Source: Lachnospiraceae bacterium UBA1766
GTDB taxonomy: Bacteria > Bacillota > Clostridia > Lachnospirales > Lachnospiraceae
Reading direction: 5' to 3'
Assembly: GCA_002314715.1 (NCBI GenBank)
Contig: DCGY01000049.1
Span: 17,939-81,938, forward strand
DNA length: 64,000 nt
The position numbers were made by a program, and so were the translations under genes. Numbering within the stretch: the first letter of the stretch is position 1; each line of letters opens with the position of its first letter. Below, in pieces: positions 1 to 9,610 of the stretch. Below the pieces are notes generated by a model that was not told the origin of the DNA, searched no databases, and worked only from the letters and a program-made list of their open reading frames with translations.

Positions 1-697
1 CAGCACCCTTAGCCATATCATCGTTCTCAGCGTAGATTACGTTGAAATCGGTACCTGCATCGATAACAGACTGTACAATCTGCTGTGCCTTCTCTGCATT
101 CCACTCTGCGGTCTGCTGAGCTACGATCTTCCAACCGTCGGAAGAAACTGCTGCGTCAACTGCTGCGGAACGACCCTTCTGAGCTGCGGTACCCATAGCA
201 CCCTGAATGTGGATGATGTTGTACTCGCTAAGGTTCTGAGCCTTTAACCAATCAACTGCGGTGTTACCTTCTTTTGCCATATCAGAAACTACGGAAGCTT
301 CGTAAAGGCTGGAATCAGCATCGATAGTACGGTCGAAAAGGATAACCTTTACACCGTTCTTCTGAGCATCCTTTAATACGTTGTCCCAACCAGCGGTATC
401 AGCTGCAGAAAGGAGTAAGTAATCTACACCGTTCTGGATGAACTGCTGTGCTGCATTGATCTGCTCATCATTCTTAAGGCTGTATGCGAAAGATGCATCA
501 TAACCATTTGCCTCGCAGAACATGTTCTTTAAATCGTTTACGTTTGCGGTACGATAACCGGACTCATTCGGGTCGTTGTTGATAATACCAACCTTAATCA
601 AATCAGATTTTCCTGAAGCGCCGGTGCTACCACCACAAGCTGCAAGTCCGAATACCATAGTAGCGGCTAAGAAAGCTGCTAAAACTTTTTTCATCAT
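1..697 (-). CDS. Sugar ABC transporter substrate-binding lipoprotein, YtfQ-like (partial)
   Basis: The protein runs off the left edge, so only the N-terminal ~232 residues are visible. It starts MMKKVLAAFLAA and has a lipobox ending LAACGG, so it is a lipoprotein on the outer face of the membrane. Residues NESGYRTA, the stretch around TAGWDNVLKDA and the VILFDRTID segment match the galactofuranose-binding protein YtfQ closely, placing it in the Peripla_BP_4 family that feeds monosaccharides to an ABC importer. A good ribosome binding site (GGGAGG) precedes the first ATG. The kinase and AraC-type regulator encoded just upstream are of the type that controls such transporters. The exact sugar is inference; the transporter subunits would lie left of the window. 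Confidence 0.88.
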   Translation of the reverse strand, partial: MMKKVLAAFLAATMVFGLAACGGSTGASGKSDLIKVGIINNDPNESGYRTANVNDLKNMFCEANGYDASFAYSLKNDEQINAAQQFIQNGVDYLLLSAADTAGWDNVLKDAQKNGVKVILFDRTIDADSSLYEASVVSDMAKEGNTAVDWLKAQNLSEYNIIHIQGAMGTAAQKGRSAAVDAAVSSDGWKIVAQQTAEWNAEKAQQIVQSVIDAGTDFNVIYAENDDMAKGA

Positions 698-833
698 ATT
701 ATTTTTCCTCCCATAAATTAAGATGAATGGTTCTTGTAGGTATTATATTACGTTTTCCCACAAGGAAAAACCATACACATACATCCTATAAAAGTTTGTT
801 TTTTTCTTTTCCCAAAAGAAAAAGTTGATTTTT
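698..833 (-). promoter_or_regulatory. Leader and probable promoter of the sugar-binding protein gene
   Basis: Reading the minus strand, a TATAAT-like -10 lies in the stretch GTAATATAATACC, preceded by an inverted repeat TTTTCC-N5-GGAAAA that occupies the -35 area. There is no good -35 hexamer, which fits an activator-dependent promoter under the neighbouring AraC-type regulator. An A/T-only hairpin (TTTTCTTTT/AAAAGAAAA) just after the kinase stop codon could act as a weak terminator. All of this is inference from pattern alone. Confidence 0.35.
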
Positions 834-2306
834 TTACGATGGAAGTTGATTTTTTTCACTTTCCGGCAATCTGCAAGGCAAAACCACCTCAATCTGACTG
901 CCCTCTCCATAGGTACTTGCGATATGAAGACCGTACTGGTCCCCGAAATTCAGACGAATACGCTCATTTACGTTATACATTCCGTAAATAGTACGCTCTC
1001 CCTCCGTCTCCAGCCGAAGCTCTTCCTTCAGGCGTTCCAGCACCTCCGGTGTCATACCGATTCCGTTATCCGACACCGACAGCACCAGAATCTCTCCGTC
1101 CCTTCGTCCGGTAACGATTATCTTCCCCCGGCCCCGCTTATTTTTGATACCGTGATACAAGGCGTTTTCCACCAGGGGCTGCAGGGTAATCTTGGGAATC
1201 AGGTAATCGTTTAAATCCTTGGGCACCTGAATATCATATTCCAGGATATCCTGATAGCGCACCTTCTGGATTTTCAGATAGCTGTTGATATGCTGTAATT
1301 CATCCTGAATGGTTACAATATCCCGACCGTGGTTTAGGGAAGTACGGAAGAAATTGGACAAGTCTCCTACCATGGTTACCACCTTTTTCTGCTCTCCCGC
1401 CTCTGCCAGCCACACGATGGCATCCAGGGTATTATACAGAAAGTGTGGATTAATCTGGGCCTGAAGCACCTCAAACTCTGCCTTTCGAAGACAGGTCTGC
1501 TCGTCGGTTACCTGCTGCAAAAGCTCATTGATTTTATCAATCATGGTATTCAGGGAATCACTTAGCGCGGTCATTTCCGGGCCCTTGTTAAAATTGGCTC
1601 TCACCGACAAATCTCCCTTGGCCACCCGGTCCATAACCTTGCTTAATTCATTGATGGGTCTGGTGATACTCAAGGGAATCAGAATAGACAAAACAAACAG
1701 CACAATGGCAATCACCACAAATGCGATAAAGGTAAAGCGGATTGTAGAAATATAGGACTCCTGATACTCCTGTCTGGACTGCTGAATCCCACGGATTTCG
1801 TAATAAATATATTCCGACATGGTGTTTTGCACCAGGGTAGTCACAATCTGAACATCATTTTCCCAAATCTGCAGATTATCCTCATAGCGATTGTCCTCCT
1901 GCAGGTTTTTCTTGATACGCTCTACATAAGTCTCCAAATTGCCCAGGTACTTCTTTAAACTCCTAAGGCGGGCCTCATTGGCGGCATCTGTGGTTAAATT
2001 TTCCAGACTTTGGGCGATTCGGTTTGCCTGCATCAAAAGAGAGGTCAGCTTGGTGTCCTCCGGAGATGTATTACCCACAATCAGCAAATAGGCCTCGTAG
2101 TCAAAATCTTTTTTGAAGTCCAGACTGAAATCGCTGGCCAGAACCGAGGAATTCAGCATGTCCTCAAAGTTTTTATTGCCAATCCACAAATTGTAAAAGC
2201 AGTACATAAACAAAATACACATGGGAATCAAAAGCGTAAGGGACAAATATCGTATTTTCACTTCCAGTCTGGAATCCCGGTAAAATTGTCTGATTCGTTC
2301 TAACAT
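834..2306 (-). CDS. Sensor histidine kinase, YesM type
   Basis: A 490-residue membrane kinase. The first transmembrane segment is near residues 22-44 and the second near 193-215; between them lies an extracellular sensor region of ~150 residues. A HAMP domain follows, then the His_kinase domain with the phosphoacceptor in NPHFLYNTLDAI (His near 287) and a HATPase domain with N box LVENALYHGIKNK and G box SDNGIGM. This architecture is that of YesM/LytS-like kinases which pair with AraC-type regulators and respond to carbohydrates. Its ATG lies 6 bases after the stop of the partner regulator. It probably controls the sugar-binding protein gene next door, which is inference from adjacency. Confidence 0.93.
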   Translation of the reverse strand: MLERIRQFYRDSRLEVKIRYLSLTLLIPMCILFMYCFYNLWIGNKNFEDMLNSSVLASDFSLDFKKDFDYEAYLLIVGNTSPEDTKLTSLLMQANRIAQSLENLTTDAANEARLRSLKKYLGNLETYVERIKKNLQEDNRYEDNLQIWENDVQIVTTLVQNTMSEYIYYEIRGIQQSRQEYQESYISTIRFTFIAFVVIAIVLFVLSILIPLSITRPINELSKVMDRVAKGDLSVRANFNKGPEMTALSDSLNTMIDKINELLQQVTDEQTCLRKAEFEVLQAQINPHFLYNTLDAIVWLAEAGEQKKVVTMVGDLSNFFRTSLNHGRDIVTIQDELQHINSYLKIQKVRYQDILEYDIQVPKDLNDYLIPKITLQPLVENALYHGIKNKRGRGKIIVTGRRDGEILVLSVSDNGIGMTPEVLERLKEELRLETEGERTIYGMYNVNERIRLNFGDQYGLHIASTYGEGSQIEVVLPCRLPESEKNQLPS

Positions 2307-2312
2307 AAACGG

Positions 2313-3923
2313 TTATGCATCCTTTTCTGTCTTGTTGCCACGATACTGGGTAGGCGTTACGCCGTGCATTTTCTTGAATAAGTAAGAGAAATAGTGCGGG
2401 TCCTTGTAGCCCACTTCCAAACCGATTTCACTGCTTCGCTTTACCGAACCCCGCAGAAGCTCTCTGGCCTTATTCATTCGATAGTCCGTCAGGTAATGAA
2501 TAAAGGTCTGGCCCGTCTGCTGACTGAATACCATGCTCAGGTGATTGGACGAGAAATTCACATGCATTGCCACATCGTTTAAGGTCAAATCCTCGTCTGC
2601 ATAATTTTCTTCGATATAGGCAATGACACGGGATACAACATCTCCGTAACGGTCCTGTACCACCTGCTCCCGAAGCTCTATGGCCTTTTCCATGATATTT
2701 ACGGCGTATTCCATAACCCCTTCCTTGCTCATGAACTGACCGGAGCTTAATTCCGGGGGCTGTACATTATCCTTGTCATACTGCATGCCTTCCACGAATT
2801 CCGCCACGCAAAAATAAATATCCATCACGATATACTGGCGGAAAATATTGGACTGGAGGGCACCGTTTCCAAGCATTTCGAAATACTCCTCCGCGAAATA
2901 AGATACGTCCTCCCTGGTACCCACCTTCAAAAATTCCTGAATACGGGACCGGTCCACCTGCTTGGGGCTCACACTGCTGATGACGAAATCATCTGTCTTG
3001 GACAGGCTTTCCTGTCCCAATTCCCTGCAATCCAGAAAGGCGCTTCCGGACACCAGATATCGATGGGCAAAGGCATGACTGGCCTTTTCAAAGGACTGGG
3101 GAATTTCCCGAAGACGAAGTACCGGTTCTCCGATACCGCCGAAATAACGAATGTTGGGATAATTCTCTCCGATTTTTCGCACCTGGTCCAAATAGTCCTT
3201 CTGATATTTTTCCAGTTCTTCCACCGAATCCGCCTTAAACAACAGGGCCACTCCCTCCAAACTACGGTCAAAGGCCAGAATCGGATAAGCCCCATCCAAT
3301 TGGGCAATCTCCCGGTCAAAGTCCTGGAATGCATCCGTATCGCTTTCTCCCTGACTGTCCTTCATGGTCACGTCAAAAAGCACCATATTGTAGCACATGG
3401 CCGTAATATCCAGCTCCAGCTTTTCCGCCATGCTGAGAAGCTCTTCTGTAGATTTGCCTCCGGTCACCAGCTGTTGGAAAAAGTTCTTGCGGTCCTGCTG
3501 CAGGTTCTCCTCCTGCTCCTTGTTCAGTTTTTCCTCCAGTTCCCTCTTCTCCAGAATCTTCTGTGCCACCACGTTCATTTCCCGAAGCAGATCCTCTCCG
3601 CTTATGGGCTTGGTCAGAAACTCTGCCACCCCGATTCGAAGTGCTTCCTTGGCATATTCAAACTCTTCAAAGCCCGTCAGAATAATAATTTCAATCCAGG
3701 GCATTTCCTTTTTAATCAAACGGCTCAAAGCCAAACCATCCATAAAGGGCATACGAATGTCCGTAATGACAATGTCGGGCTTTGCTTTCTGGATCATGGG
3801 ATAGGCCAGTTCGCCGTCTCCCGCTTCCCCGCAAAACTCATATCCGTTGGCCGCCCAGTCCACATTTCGCTTGATGCCCTCGCGCACCACGTATTCATCT
3901 TCCACAAAAAATACCTTCAACAT
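2313..3923 (-). CDS. Response regulator with AraC-type DNA-binding domain, YesN type
   Basis: A 536-residue regulator. The N-terminal receiver domain has the acidic pocket at VEDE and the phosphoacceptor Asp55 in VITDIRMPFMDG. A Gln/Glu-rich linker near 130-150 (KLNKEQEENLQQD) leads to a long central region typical of YesN proteins. The C-terminal ~100 residues carry two helix-turn-helix motifs (LTLNDVAMHVNFSSNHLSMVF and the SSEIGLEVGYKDPHYFSYLFKK segment), the AraC/XylS signature. It is transcribed just before its kinase and 10 bases after the MATE gene, so the three may be co-transcribed. It probably activates sugar uptake genes. Confidence 0.93.
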   Translation of the reverse strand: MLKVFFVEDEYVVREGIKRNVDWAANGYEFCGEAGDGELAYPMIQKAKPDIVITDIRMPFMDGLALSRLIKKEMPWIEIIILTGFEEFEYAKEALRIGVAEFLTKPISGEDLLREMNVVAQKILEKRELEEKLNKEQEENLQQDRKNFFQQLVTGGKSTEELLSMAEKLELDITAMCYNMVLFDVTMKDSQGESDTDAFQDFDREIAQLDGAYPILAFDRSLEGVALLFKADSVEELEKYQKDYLDQVRKIGENYPNIRYFGGIGEPVLRLREIPQSFEKASHAFAHRYLVSGSAFLDCRELGQESLSKTDDFVISSVSPKQVDRSRIQEFLKVGTREDVSYFAEEYFEMLGNGALQSNIFRQYIVMDIYFCVAEFVEGMQYDKDNVQPPELSSGQFMSKEGVMEYAVNIMEKAIELREQVVQDRYGDVVSRVIAYIEENYADEDLTLNDVAMHVNFSSNHLSMVFSQQTGQTFIHYLTDYRMNKARELLRGSVKRSSEIGLEVGYKDPHYFSYLFKKMHGVTPTQYRGNKTEKDA

Positions 3924-3933
3924 AGCCTTCTCA

Positions 3934-5304
3934 CTATCCTCTCATCTCTTTGGAAGTAATCACCTTAATCCACTTGCCGCTTCGTAAACGGAAAATACAC
4001 CATACCGCTTTAATCACCTGGTCGATTTTCAGGAAGAAGTAAACCCAAAATGCATTCAGATGAAAATACAATCCTGCCAAGGCGCCCAGTGGAACAGAGG
4101 CCACCCACAAAAACAGAATATCCGCCACCATCAAAAACTTGGTGTCTCCGCCGCCTCGAAGCACACCCTTGGTCAAAATACTGTTCATGGCCTGGAACAC
4201 GATGATTAGCGCGATGGATTCCATCAACTGCTTGGCAATCATCCTTGTTTCCTGGGAAATATTGTACATTCCGATAATGGGATTGCTGATCAAGAGAATA
4301 ACGGCTGCTGCCACCAAACCGATAGCTGCTCCAAGACTGGCGAAGGTCCAGGCCTGTGCCTGCGCCTTTTCCACCTTTCCTTCTCCCAGGGTATGACCGG
4401 TGACGATACAGCCCGCATGGGAAATTCCCTGAATCAGAACCGTGCTCAGCTGCTGTACCACCATAGTAATGGAATTGGCAGAGACGAAGTTCTTTCCAAG
4501 CGCTCCCACCACCATGGTAACGGCAGAATTGCCCAAAGCCAGCAGGGCATCGGACACCAGCACCGGTATGCTGATGGTAATGTAATCTTTTACCAGGGAG
4601 CCGCACTGCATGGTCAAATCCTTCACCCGATAACCGATGCGCTGATCCTTTAAGAAGAAGTAACCGCAAATCATACTAAACTCAAAGATTCTGGAAATCA
4701 GTGTACCCAGTGCCGCACCCTGAATCTCCATACGGGGTGCTCCGAATTTACCGAAAATAAACACGTAATTACAACCCACATTGACAAAAAAGGCCCCGAT
4801 GGAAGTATATAAAGGCAATCGCACCTGCCCCACGCTTCGAAGCACAATGGTACAGGTCAGCGCCAGTCCCTGCAGCAGATAACAGGGTACCATCCACCGA
4901 TAGTACAAGACGCCCTGGGCAATTACCTCCCCATCATCGATGAATAATCGCATCATCAGATTTGGAATGAAAATCGTAGGCAGCATAAAACCGATAACCG
5001 CCAATCCGATGCAAAGCCTTAGCATAATGGTGATGGTCTTCTTTAGGGAGGTCAAATCCTTCATTCCCCAGAATCTGGCCGTCAGCACGCTGGCTCCCAT
5101 ACCGATACCCATACAGCAAATCTGAAATATGGTGACAAACTGGTTGGCCAAAGCCACACCGGACAACACCGTTTCTCCCAAGGAGCCCACCATAATGTTA
5201 TCCATCATATTGACACCCACGGTAATCATGGTCTGCAGGGATATGGGGATGGCAATGGCTGCCGTCTGTTTATAAAAATCAGGATCTTTTACAAATAATC
5301 GCAT
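3934..5304 (-). CDS. MATE family multidrug/Na+ antiporter
   Basis: A 456-residue polytopic protein with about twelve hydrophobic segments arranged as two related halves, the MATE layout. The N-terminal stretch TAAIAIPISLQTMITVGVNM and the MVGSLGETVLSGVALANQ motif are typical of the family. It would export cationic compounds using a Na+ or H+ gradient across the cytoplasmic membrane; the substrate is not predictable. A ribosome binding site AAAGGAAA precedes the ATG. It begins 15 bases after the mfd stop codon and ends 10 bases before the response regulator, suggesting one long transcript. Confidence 0.92.
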   Translation of the reverse strand: MRLFVKDPDFYKQTAAIAIPISLQTMITVGVNMMDNIMVGSLGETVLSGVALANQFVTIFQICCMGIGMGASVLTARFWGMKDLTSLKKTITIMLRLCIGLAVIGFMLPTIFIPNLMMRLFIDDGEVIAQGVLYYRWMVPCYLLQGLALTCTIVLRSVGQVRLPLYTSIGAFFVNVGCNYVFIFGKFGAPRMEIQGAALGTLISRIFEFSMICGYFFLKDQRIGYRVKDLTMQCGSLVKDYITISIPVLVSDALLALGNSAVTMVVGALGKNFVSANSITMVVQQLSTVLIQGISHAGCIVTGHTLGEGKVEKAQAQAWTFASLGAAIGLVAAAVILLISNPIIGMYNISQETRMIAKQLMESIALIIVFQAMNSILTKGVLRGGGDTKFLMVADILFLWVASVPLGALAGLYFHLNAFWVYFFLKIDQVIKAVWCIFRLRSGKWIKVITSKEMRG

Positions 5305-5319
5305 GTTCTGAATTTCCTT

Positions 5320-8300
5320 TTATTGTTCTTTTTGGATGAAAACTTCTTTCATATGGACCAGCATCTCCTCGGTTTTTGCCAAGAGCAACCGCTCATCGGT
5401 TTCCACCAGCCCGGTTTTTTTGTATTTTAGGGTAAAGTAGGGACTGCCGTAGGCCGTAAAAGAAAGCACCTGGGGATACAGGGCCATCAGCGCCGGCACG
5501 CCGTCCGGATTTACCTTCGCCCCGGGGGTAAAGGTAAACTGAATCTTCTCATTCTTTCCCTTGATTTCCGTAAGATACACCTTGTGTGCCGCCACTCGAA
5601 TCAGGGCGATGCGAAGCAAGTTCTCCACCGACTCCGGAATGGCTCCGAAGCGGTCCAGCAGTTCATCCCGCATCTCCTCTTTTTCCTTCTGATTTTCAAT
5701 GCTTGCAATTCGCTTGTAAATATCCAGCTTCTGCATCTCATTGACAATGTATTCCGGAGGAATATAGGCATCTACATCCAGTTCGATCATGGTGTTGAAA
5801 TCAATCTGCTCCGTAATGCCCTTTTGCTTTTGCACCGCGTCATTTAACATCTTGCAGTACAGGTCGTAGCCTACCGCCTCCATATGTCCGTGCTGGCGCA
5901 TGCCAAGTAAGTTGCCGGCGCCTCGAATCTCCAGGTCCCGCATGGCAATCTTAAAGCCACTGCCAAGCTCCGTAAATTCCTTGATGGCCGCCAAACGCTT
6001 CTCTGCCACTTCCTTGAGCATCTTATCCCGCTTGTACATCAGAAAAGCATAAGCCGTACGATTGGAACGGCCCACTCGTCCTCTCAGCTGATACAGCTGG
6101 GAAAGACCCATATTGTCCGAGTCATGAATAATCATGGTATTGGCATTGGAGATGTCCAAGCCGGTTTCGATAATGGTGGTGGATACCAGTACATCGATTT
6201 CCCCATTTATGAAATCATACATAATGGACTCCAGCTCCTGCTCCTTCATCTGGCCGTGGGCATATACTACATTGGCCTCCGGCACCAGTCCGGCAATCTG
6301 CGCGGTCACATCCGCAATGCTGTTCACCCGATTGTAAACATAATACACCTGACCATCCCTGGCCAGTTCACGGACGATGGCCTCCCGGACCATCTCCTCA
6401 TTGTATTCGCATACAAAGGTCTGAATGGGAAGTCGCTCCTGTGGTGCTTCCTCCAAAATACTCATATCCCGAATACCGATCAGACTCATATGTAAGGTTC
6501 GGGGAATGGGAGTCGCCGTCAAAGTCAGCACATCCACATTTTCCCGAAGCTTTTTGATTTTTTCCTTGTGGGCCACGCCAAAGCGCTGCTCCTCATCGAT
6601 GACCAGTAACCCTAAGTCCTTAAACTTCACGTCCTCCGACAAAAGTCTGTGGGTACCGATGACAATGTCCACCATGCCCTTTTGCAAATCGGTAATGGTC
6701 TTTTTCTGTTCTCCCGCAGAACGGAAGCGGCTCAACAGATCGATACGCACCGGAAAGTCCTTCATACGCTGCACAAAGGTGTTGTAATGCTGCTGGGCCA
6801 AAATGGTGGTGGGCACCAGATATGCCACCTGCTTGCCCTCCTGCACTGCCTTGAAGGCCGCGCGAATGGCGATTTCCGTCTTGCCGTATCCTACATCCCC
6901 GCAAATGAGACGATCCATAATGCGGGAGCTTTCCATATCCTCCTTGGTATCCGCAATGGCCAGAATCTGATCCTCTGTCTCCTCGAAGGGAAACATCTCC
7001 TCAAACTCTCTTTGCCATACCGTATCCTTGCCATAGGAATAACCTTGTTCCTGCTGCCGCTTGGCATACAAATCCACCAGGTCCTTTGCCACCTCATCCA
7101 CGGCACTGCGCACCTTGGTCTTGGTTTTCTCCCATTCCTTACTGCCCAGTTTGTTTAATTTGGGAGTCTTTTGGGCATCGGCAGAGGCATATTTTTGAAT
7201 CAGGTCCAAGCCCGTGGCCAAAATATATAAGTTGCCACCGTCCCGGTACTCGATTTTGATATAATCCTTTACAATCTTTTCCACTTCTACCTTTTCAATT
7301 CCGCGATAGATTCCCAGTCCGTGACTTTCGTGAACCACATAATCGCCCACCTTCAGCTCATCAAAGCTGGAAATCTTCTGTCCCTGATAGGCAGAATGTT
7401 TTTTCTTCTTTTTCTTTTTTTCCGCGCCGAAAATATCGGTCTCGGACAGCACTACGAATTGAATCAGCGGGTATTCAAAGCCTCTGGATACATGGCCGTA
7501 AGCCGTCAGCACCTCTCCCGGCAACACCTCACGGATGGGATCCTCCGAATACACGGCAGAAAGCTCCATTTCCCGCAAATCCTCTGCCAGTCGCTTGGCC
7601 CTGGTACGGGAGCCGGATAGCAGAAGCACCCGATAATTCTTTTTCTTAAACTGCTTCAAATCTTTTACCAGTGACTCAAAGCTGTTGTTGTAGGGAGCCA
7701 GGCTACGTACATTTACATCCACCTTGTGGCCGGTCTTAAAGTATCCCTGCCGTCCGTCCATGGTAGAAAAAGTCACCACACTGCCCTTTTGCAATACGGC
7801 TGCCACCTGCTCTCCGCTGTACAAAAGGTTCATCTGTCCCGGCAGAATATAGCCCTTGCGGACACGCTGCTCCATACTCTCCCGAAACTCCGCTTCCACC
7901 GCTTGTGCATGCTCCTTGATTCTACCCGGTTCATCCAGGAAAAAAGCCACACTGCTTCGGACCTTTACCTGCCGATCCAGCAAGATTTGCGCAAGCGAAC
8001 AGGTCTTTTCATAAAAATACCCGGTATAACTCTCCAGGTTCATCTTGCTTTGAAATTCTATAAGCTGGTCCCGCATTTCCTTTACCATTACAGAAATGCG
8101 ATGCGCCTCCTCTGTCAGAAAAGAATCCCGGAAGATTTTTTCCTGCCTGGCCCCTTCCTTTTCAATCCGCTCCATTCCCTTTTGGAGTATTTCCCTGCTT
8201 AGGACAAACTCCGTGGCCGGATAAATGCGAATACTCTCCAGCTTCTCGATGGAACGCTGGCTCAACACGTCAAAGCTTCGAATCGAGTCCACATCCTCTC

Positions 8301-8877
8301 CCCAAAGCTCGATACGGTAGGGATTTTCCTCCGTCAAATCAAACACATCCAGAATACCGCCTCTTATGGAAAACTGTCCCGGCGCCTCCACCTGGTAGGA
8401 TTTCTCATAGCCCAGATCCACCAGCTTGGCAGCAATCTCTGACAGATTTAAACTGCCGCCGTTTTCCACTACCACCACGTCCTCTTCCTTCCAGGTCACC
8501 TGTGGGGTCATAAATGCAGAATAGGTGGCCACCAGCGTAAGAGGTTTTCCTTCCGCAATCCGTTTCAGGGTGCGAATTCGCTCCTTCACCAGCTGATTTC
8601 CGTGAATATCCGCCTGAAAGAAAATCAGATCCTTGGCAGGAAATAACATGACATTCCTGTCATAAAATTTGTATTCCTCGTAAATTTCCTTTGCACGAAG
8701 GTCGTTATGGGTAATAATTACCTTGACCTTGATGCCCTGGGAAAGACCGTATATCATATGCAGTTTTTGAGAATCCACGCAACCTACCAGGGCAGTCAAA
8801 GAGCCCGGCTGTTTCATCTCTTTTTGAATGGTATCGTATTCGGCTAATTCCTGAAGCGGAGCCAACAACGCCTGCAT
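5320..8877 (-). CDS. mfd: Transcription-repair coupling factor Mfd
   Basis: A 1185-residue protein of normal family length. It removes RNA polymerase stalled at DNA lesions and recruits the UvrABC excision machinery. The N-terminal UvrB-like part is followed by the RNA-polymerase-interacting CarD-like domain near residue 500 (KVGDYVVHESHGLGIY), the translocase with Walker A GDVGYGKTEIA near 662 and the DEEQ box near 757, then the C-terminal TRCF domain. An unusual Lys run (EKKKKKKKH, near residue 490) sits just before the CarD-like domain. The ribosome binding site AGGAGG before the ATG is strong. It begins 10 bases after pth, a pairing common in Firmicutes. Confidence 0.97.
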   Translation of the reverse strand: MQALLAPLQELAEYDTIQKEMKQPGSLTALVGCVDSQKLHMIYGLSQGIKVKVIITHNDLRAKEIYEEYKFYDRNVMLFPAKDLIFFQADIHGNQLVKERIRTLKRIAEGKPLTLVATYSAFMTPQVTWKEEDVVVVENGGSLNLSEIAAKLVDLGYEKSYQVEAPGQFSIRGGILDVFDLTEENPYRIELWGEDVDSIRSFDVLSQRSIEKLESIRIYPATEFVLSREILQKGMERIEKEGARQEKIFRDSFLTEEAHRISVMVKEMRDQLIEFQSKMNLESYTGYFYEKTCSLAQILLDRQVKVRSSVAFFLDEPGRIKEHAQAVEAEFRESMEQRVRKGYILPGQMNLLYSGEQVAAVLQKGSVVTFSTMDGRQGYFKTGHKVDVNVRSLAPYNNSFESLVKDLKQFKKKNYRVLLLSGSRTRAKRLAEDLREMELSAVYSEDPIREVLPGEVLTAYGHVSRGFEYPLIQFVVLSETDIFGAEKKKKKKKHSAYQGQKISSFDELKVGDYVVHESHGLGIYRGIEKVEVEKIVKDYIKIEYRDGGNLYILATGLDLIQKYASADAQKTPKLNKLGSKEWEKTKTKVRSAVDEVAKDLVDLYAKRQQEQGYSYGKDTVWQREFEEMFPFEETEDQILAIADTKEDMESSRIMDRLICGDVGYGKTEIAIRAAFKAVQEGKQVAYLVPTTILAQQHYNTFVQRMKDFPVRIDLLSRFRSAGEQKKTITDLQKGMVDIVIGTHRLLSEDVKFKDLGLLVIDEEQRFGVAHKEKIKKLRENVDVLTLTATPIPRTLHMSLIGIRDMSILEEAPQERLPIQTFVCEYNEEMVREAIVRELARDGQVYYVYNRVNSIADVTAQIAGLVPEANVVYAHGQMKEQELESIMYDFINGEIDVLVSTTIIETGLDISNANTMIIHDSDNMGLSQLYQLRGRVGRSNRTAYAFLMYKRDKMLKEVAEKRLAAIKEFTELGSGFKIAMRDLEIRGAGNLLGMRQHGHMEAVGYDLYCKMLNDAVQKQKGITEQIDFNTMIELDVDAYIPPEYIVNEMQKLDIYKRIASIENQKEKEEMRDELLDRFGAIPESVENLLRIALIRVAAHKVYLTEIKGKNEKIQFTFTPGAKVNPDGVPALMALYPQVLSFTAYGSPYFTLKYKKTGLVETDERLLLAKTEEMLVHMKEVFIQKEQ

Positions 8878-8887
8878 ATCGGTCCTC

Positions 8888-9457
8888 CTATTTTTTCTGG
8901 TTAAATCGATTCATGGCCCCATCCGGGCCCTCGGTCATCATCATTTCAATGGCAAGGCAGGCTTCCTTGGCCGCCTCATCCATCAACGCTCTCTCATCCT
9001 TGGGGAAATGTCCCAGTACATAATCCGCCAAATCATAGCCGTTTGGCTTCTCTCCCACTCCCATACGTACTCGCATGAACTGCTCATGGCCCAGATGCTG
9101 GATAATGTTTTTCAGTCCGTTGTGTCCCCCGGCGCTTCCCTTCTTGCGCACCCGAAGCTGTCCTACTGCCAGGCTGATATCGTCGGAAATAATAATCAAT
9201 TCCGCCTTCTCGTCAATCTTATAATAATCCATCAGTTCCCGAACGCTTTCCCCGCTTAGGTTCATAAAGGTCTGAGGCTTAGCCAGGATACATTTTTGGC
9301 CTGCCACAATTCCTTTGCCGATGAGGGCTTTATGTTTTTTCTCGGACACATCGATACCGGCCTTTCCCGCCAAGGCGTCAATCACATCAAAACCGATGTT
9401 GTGTCTTGTATTTTCGTATTGTTTTCCCGGGTTTCCCAGTCCTACGATAATGTACAT
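8888..9457 (-). CDS. pth: Peptidyl-tRNA hydrolase
   Basis: A 189-residue cytosolic enzyme that cleaves peptidyl-tRNA released from stalled ribosomes. The N-terminal MYIIVGLGNPGKQYENTRHN contains the catalytic His of the family in TRHNIGFD; the KPQTFMNLSGESV and SAGGHNGLKNI motifs are also present. A ribosome binding site AAGGAG precedes the ATG. It is the first gene of the run pth-mfd-MATE-regulator-kinase. An inverted repeat AGGCTTT/AAAGCCT lies just upstream (9474-9495). Confidence 0.97.
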   Translation of the reverse strand: MYIIVGLGNPGKQYENTRHNIGFDVIDALAGKAGIDVSEKKHKALIGKGIVAGQKCILAKPQTFMNLSGESVRELMDYYKIDEKAELIIISDDISLAVGQLRVRKKGSAGGHNGLKNIIQHLGHEQFMRVRMGVGEKPNGYDLADYVLGHFPKDERALMDEAAKEACLAIEMMMTEGPDGAMNRFNQKK

Positions 9458-9559
9458 AATCGTCTCCTTATTCAGGCTTTCAAAATCAAAAGCCTACTTC
9501 TCCACAATAAATCATTTACCCTTTATTTTCTCATTATTTCCAAAAGAATGCAACTGTTA

Positions 9560-9593
9560 AAAAAACGAAACGCCCGGGATTTCTCCCGAGCGT
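9560..9593 (-). terminator. Rho-independent terminator after the 330-residue membrane protein gene
   Basis: On the minus strand a 10-bp stem (ACGCTCGGGA pairing with TCCCGGGCGT, one G-T pair) with a 4-base loop is followed by TTTCGTTTTTTT. It lies directly after the stop of the LytTR-linked membrane protein gene and separates that operon from pth. Confidence 0.85.
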
Positions 9594-9610
9594 CCGTGAT
9601 TCCATTCTGA

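Noticed and set aside
3063..3959. A 298-residue frame on the plus strand opposite the AraC-type response regulator
   Set aside because: It is a mirror frame of a well-supported gene; it has no ribosome binding site or recognisable motif.
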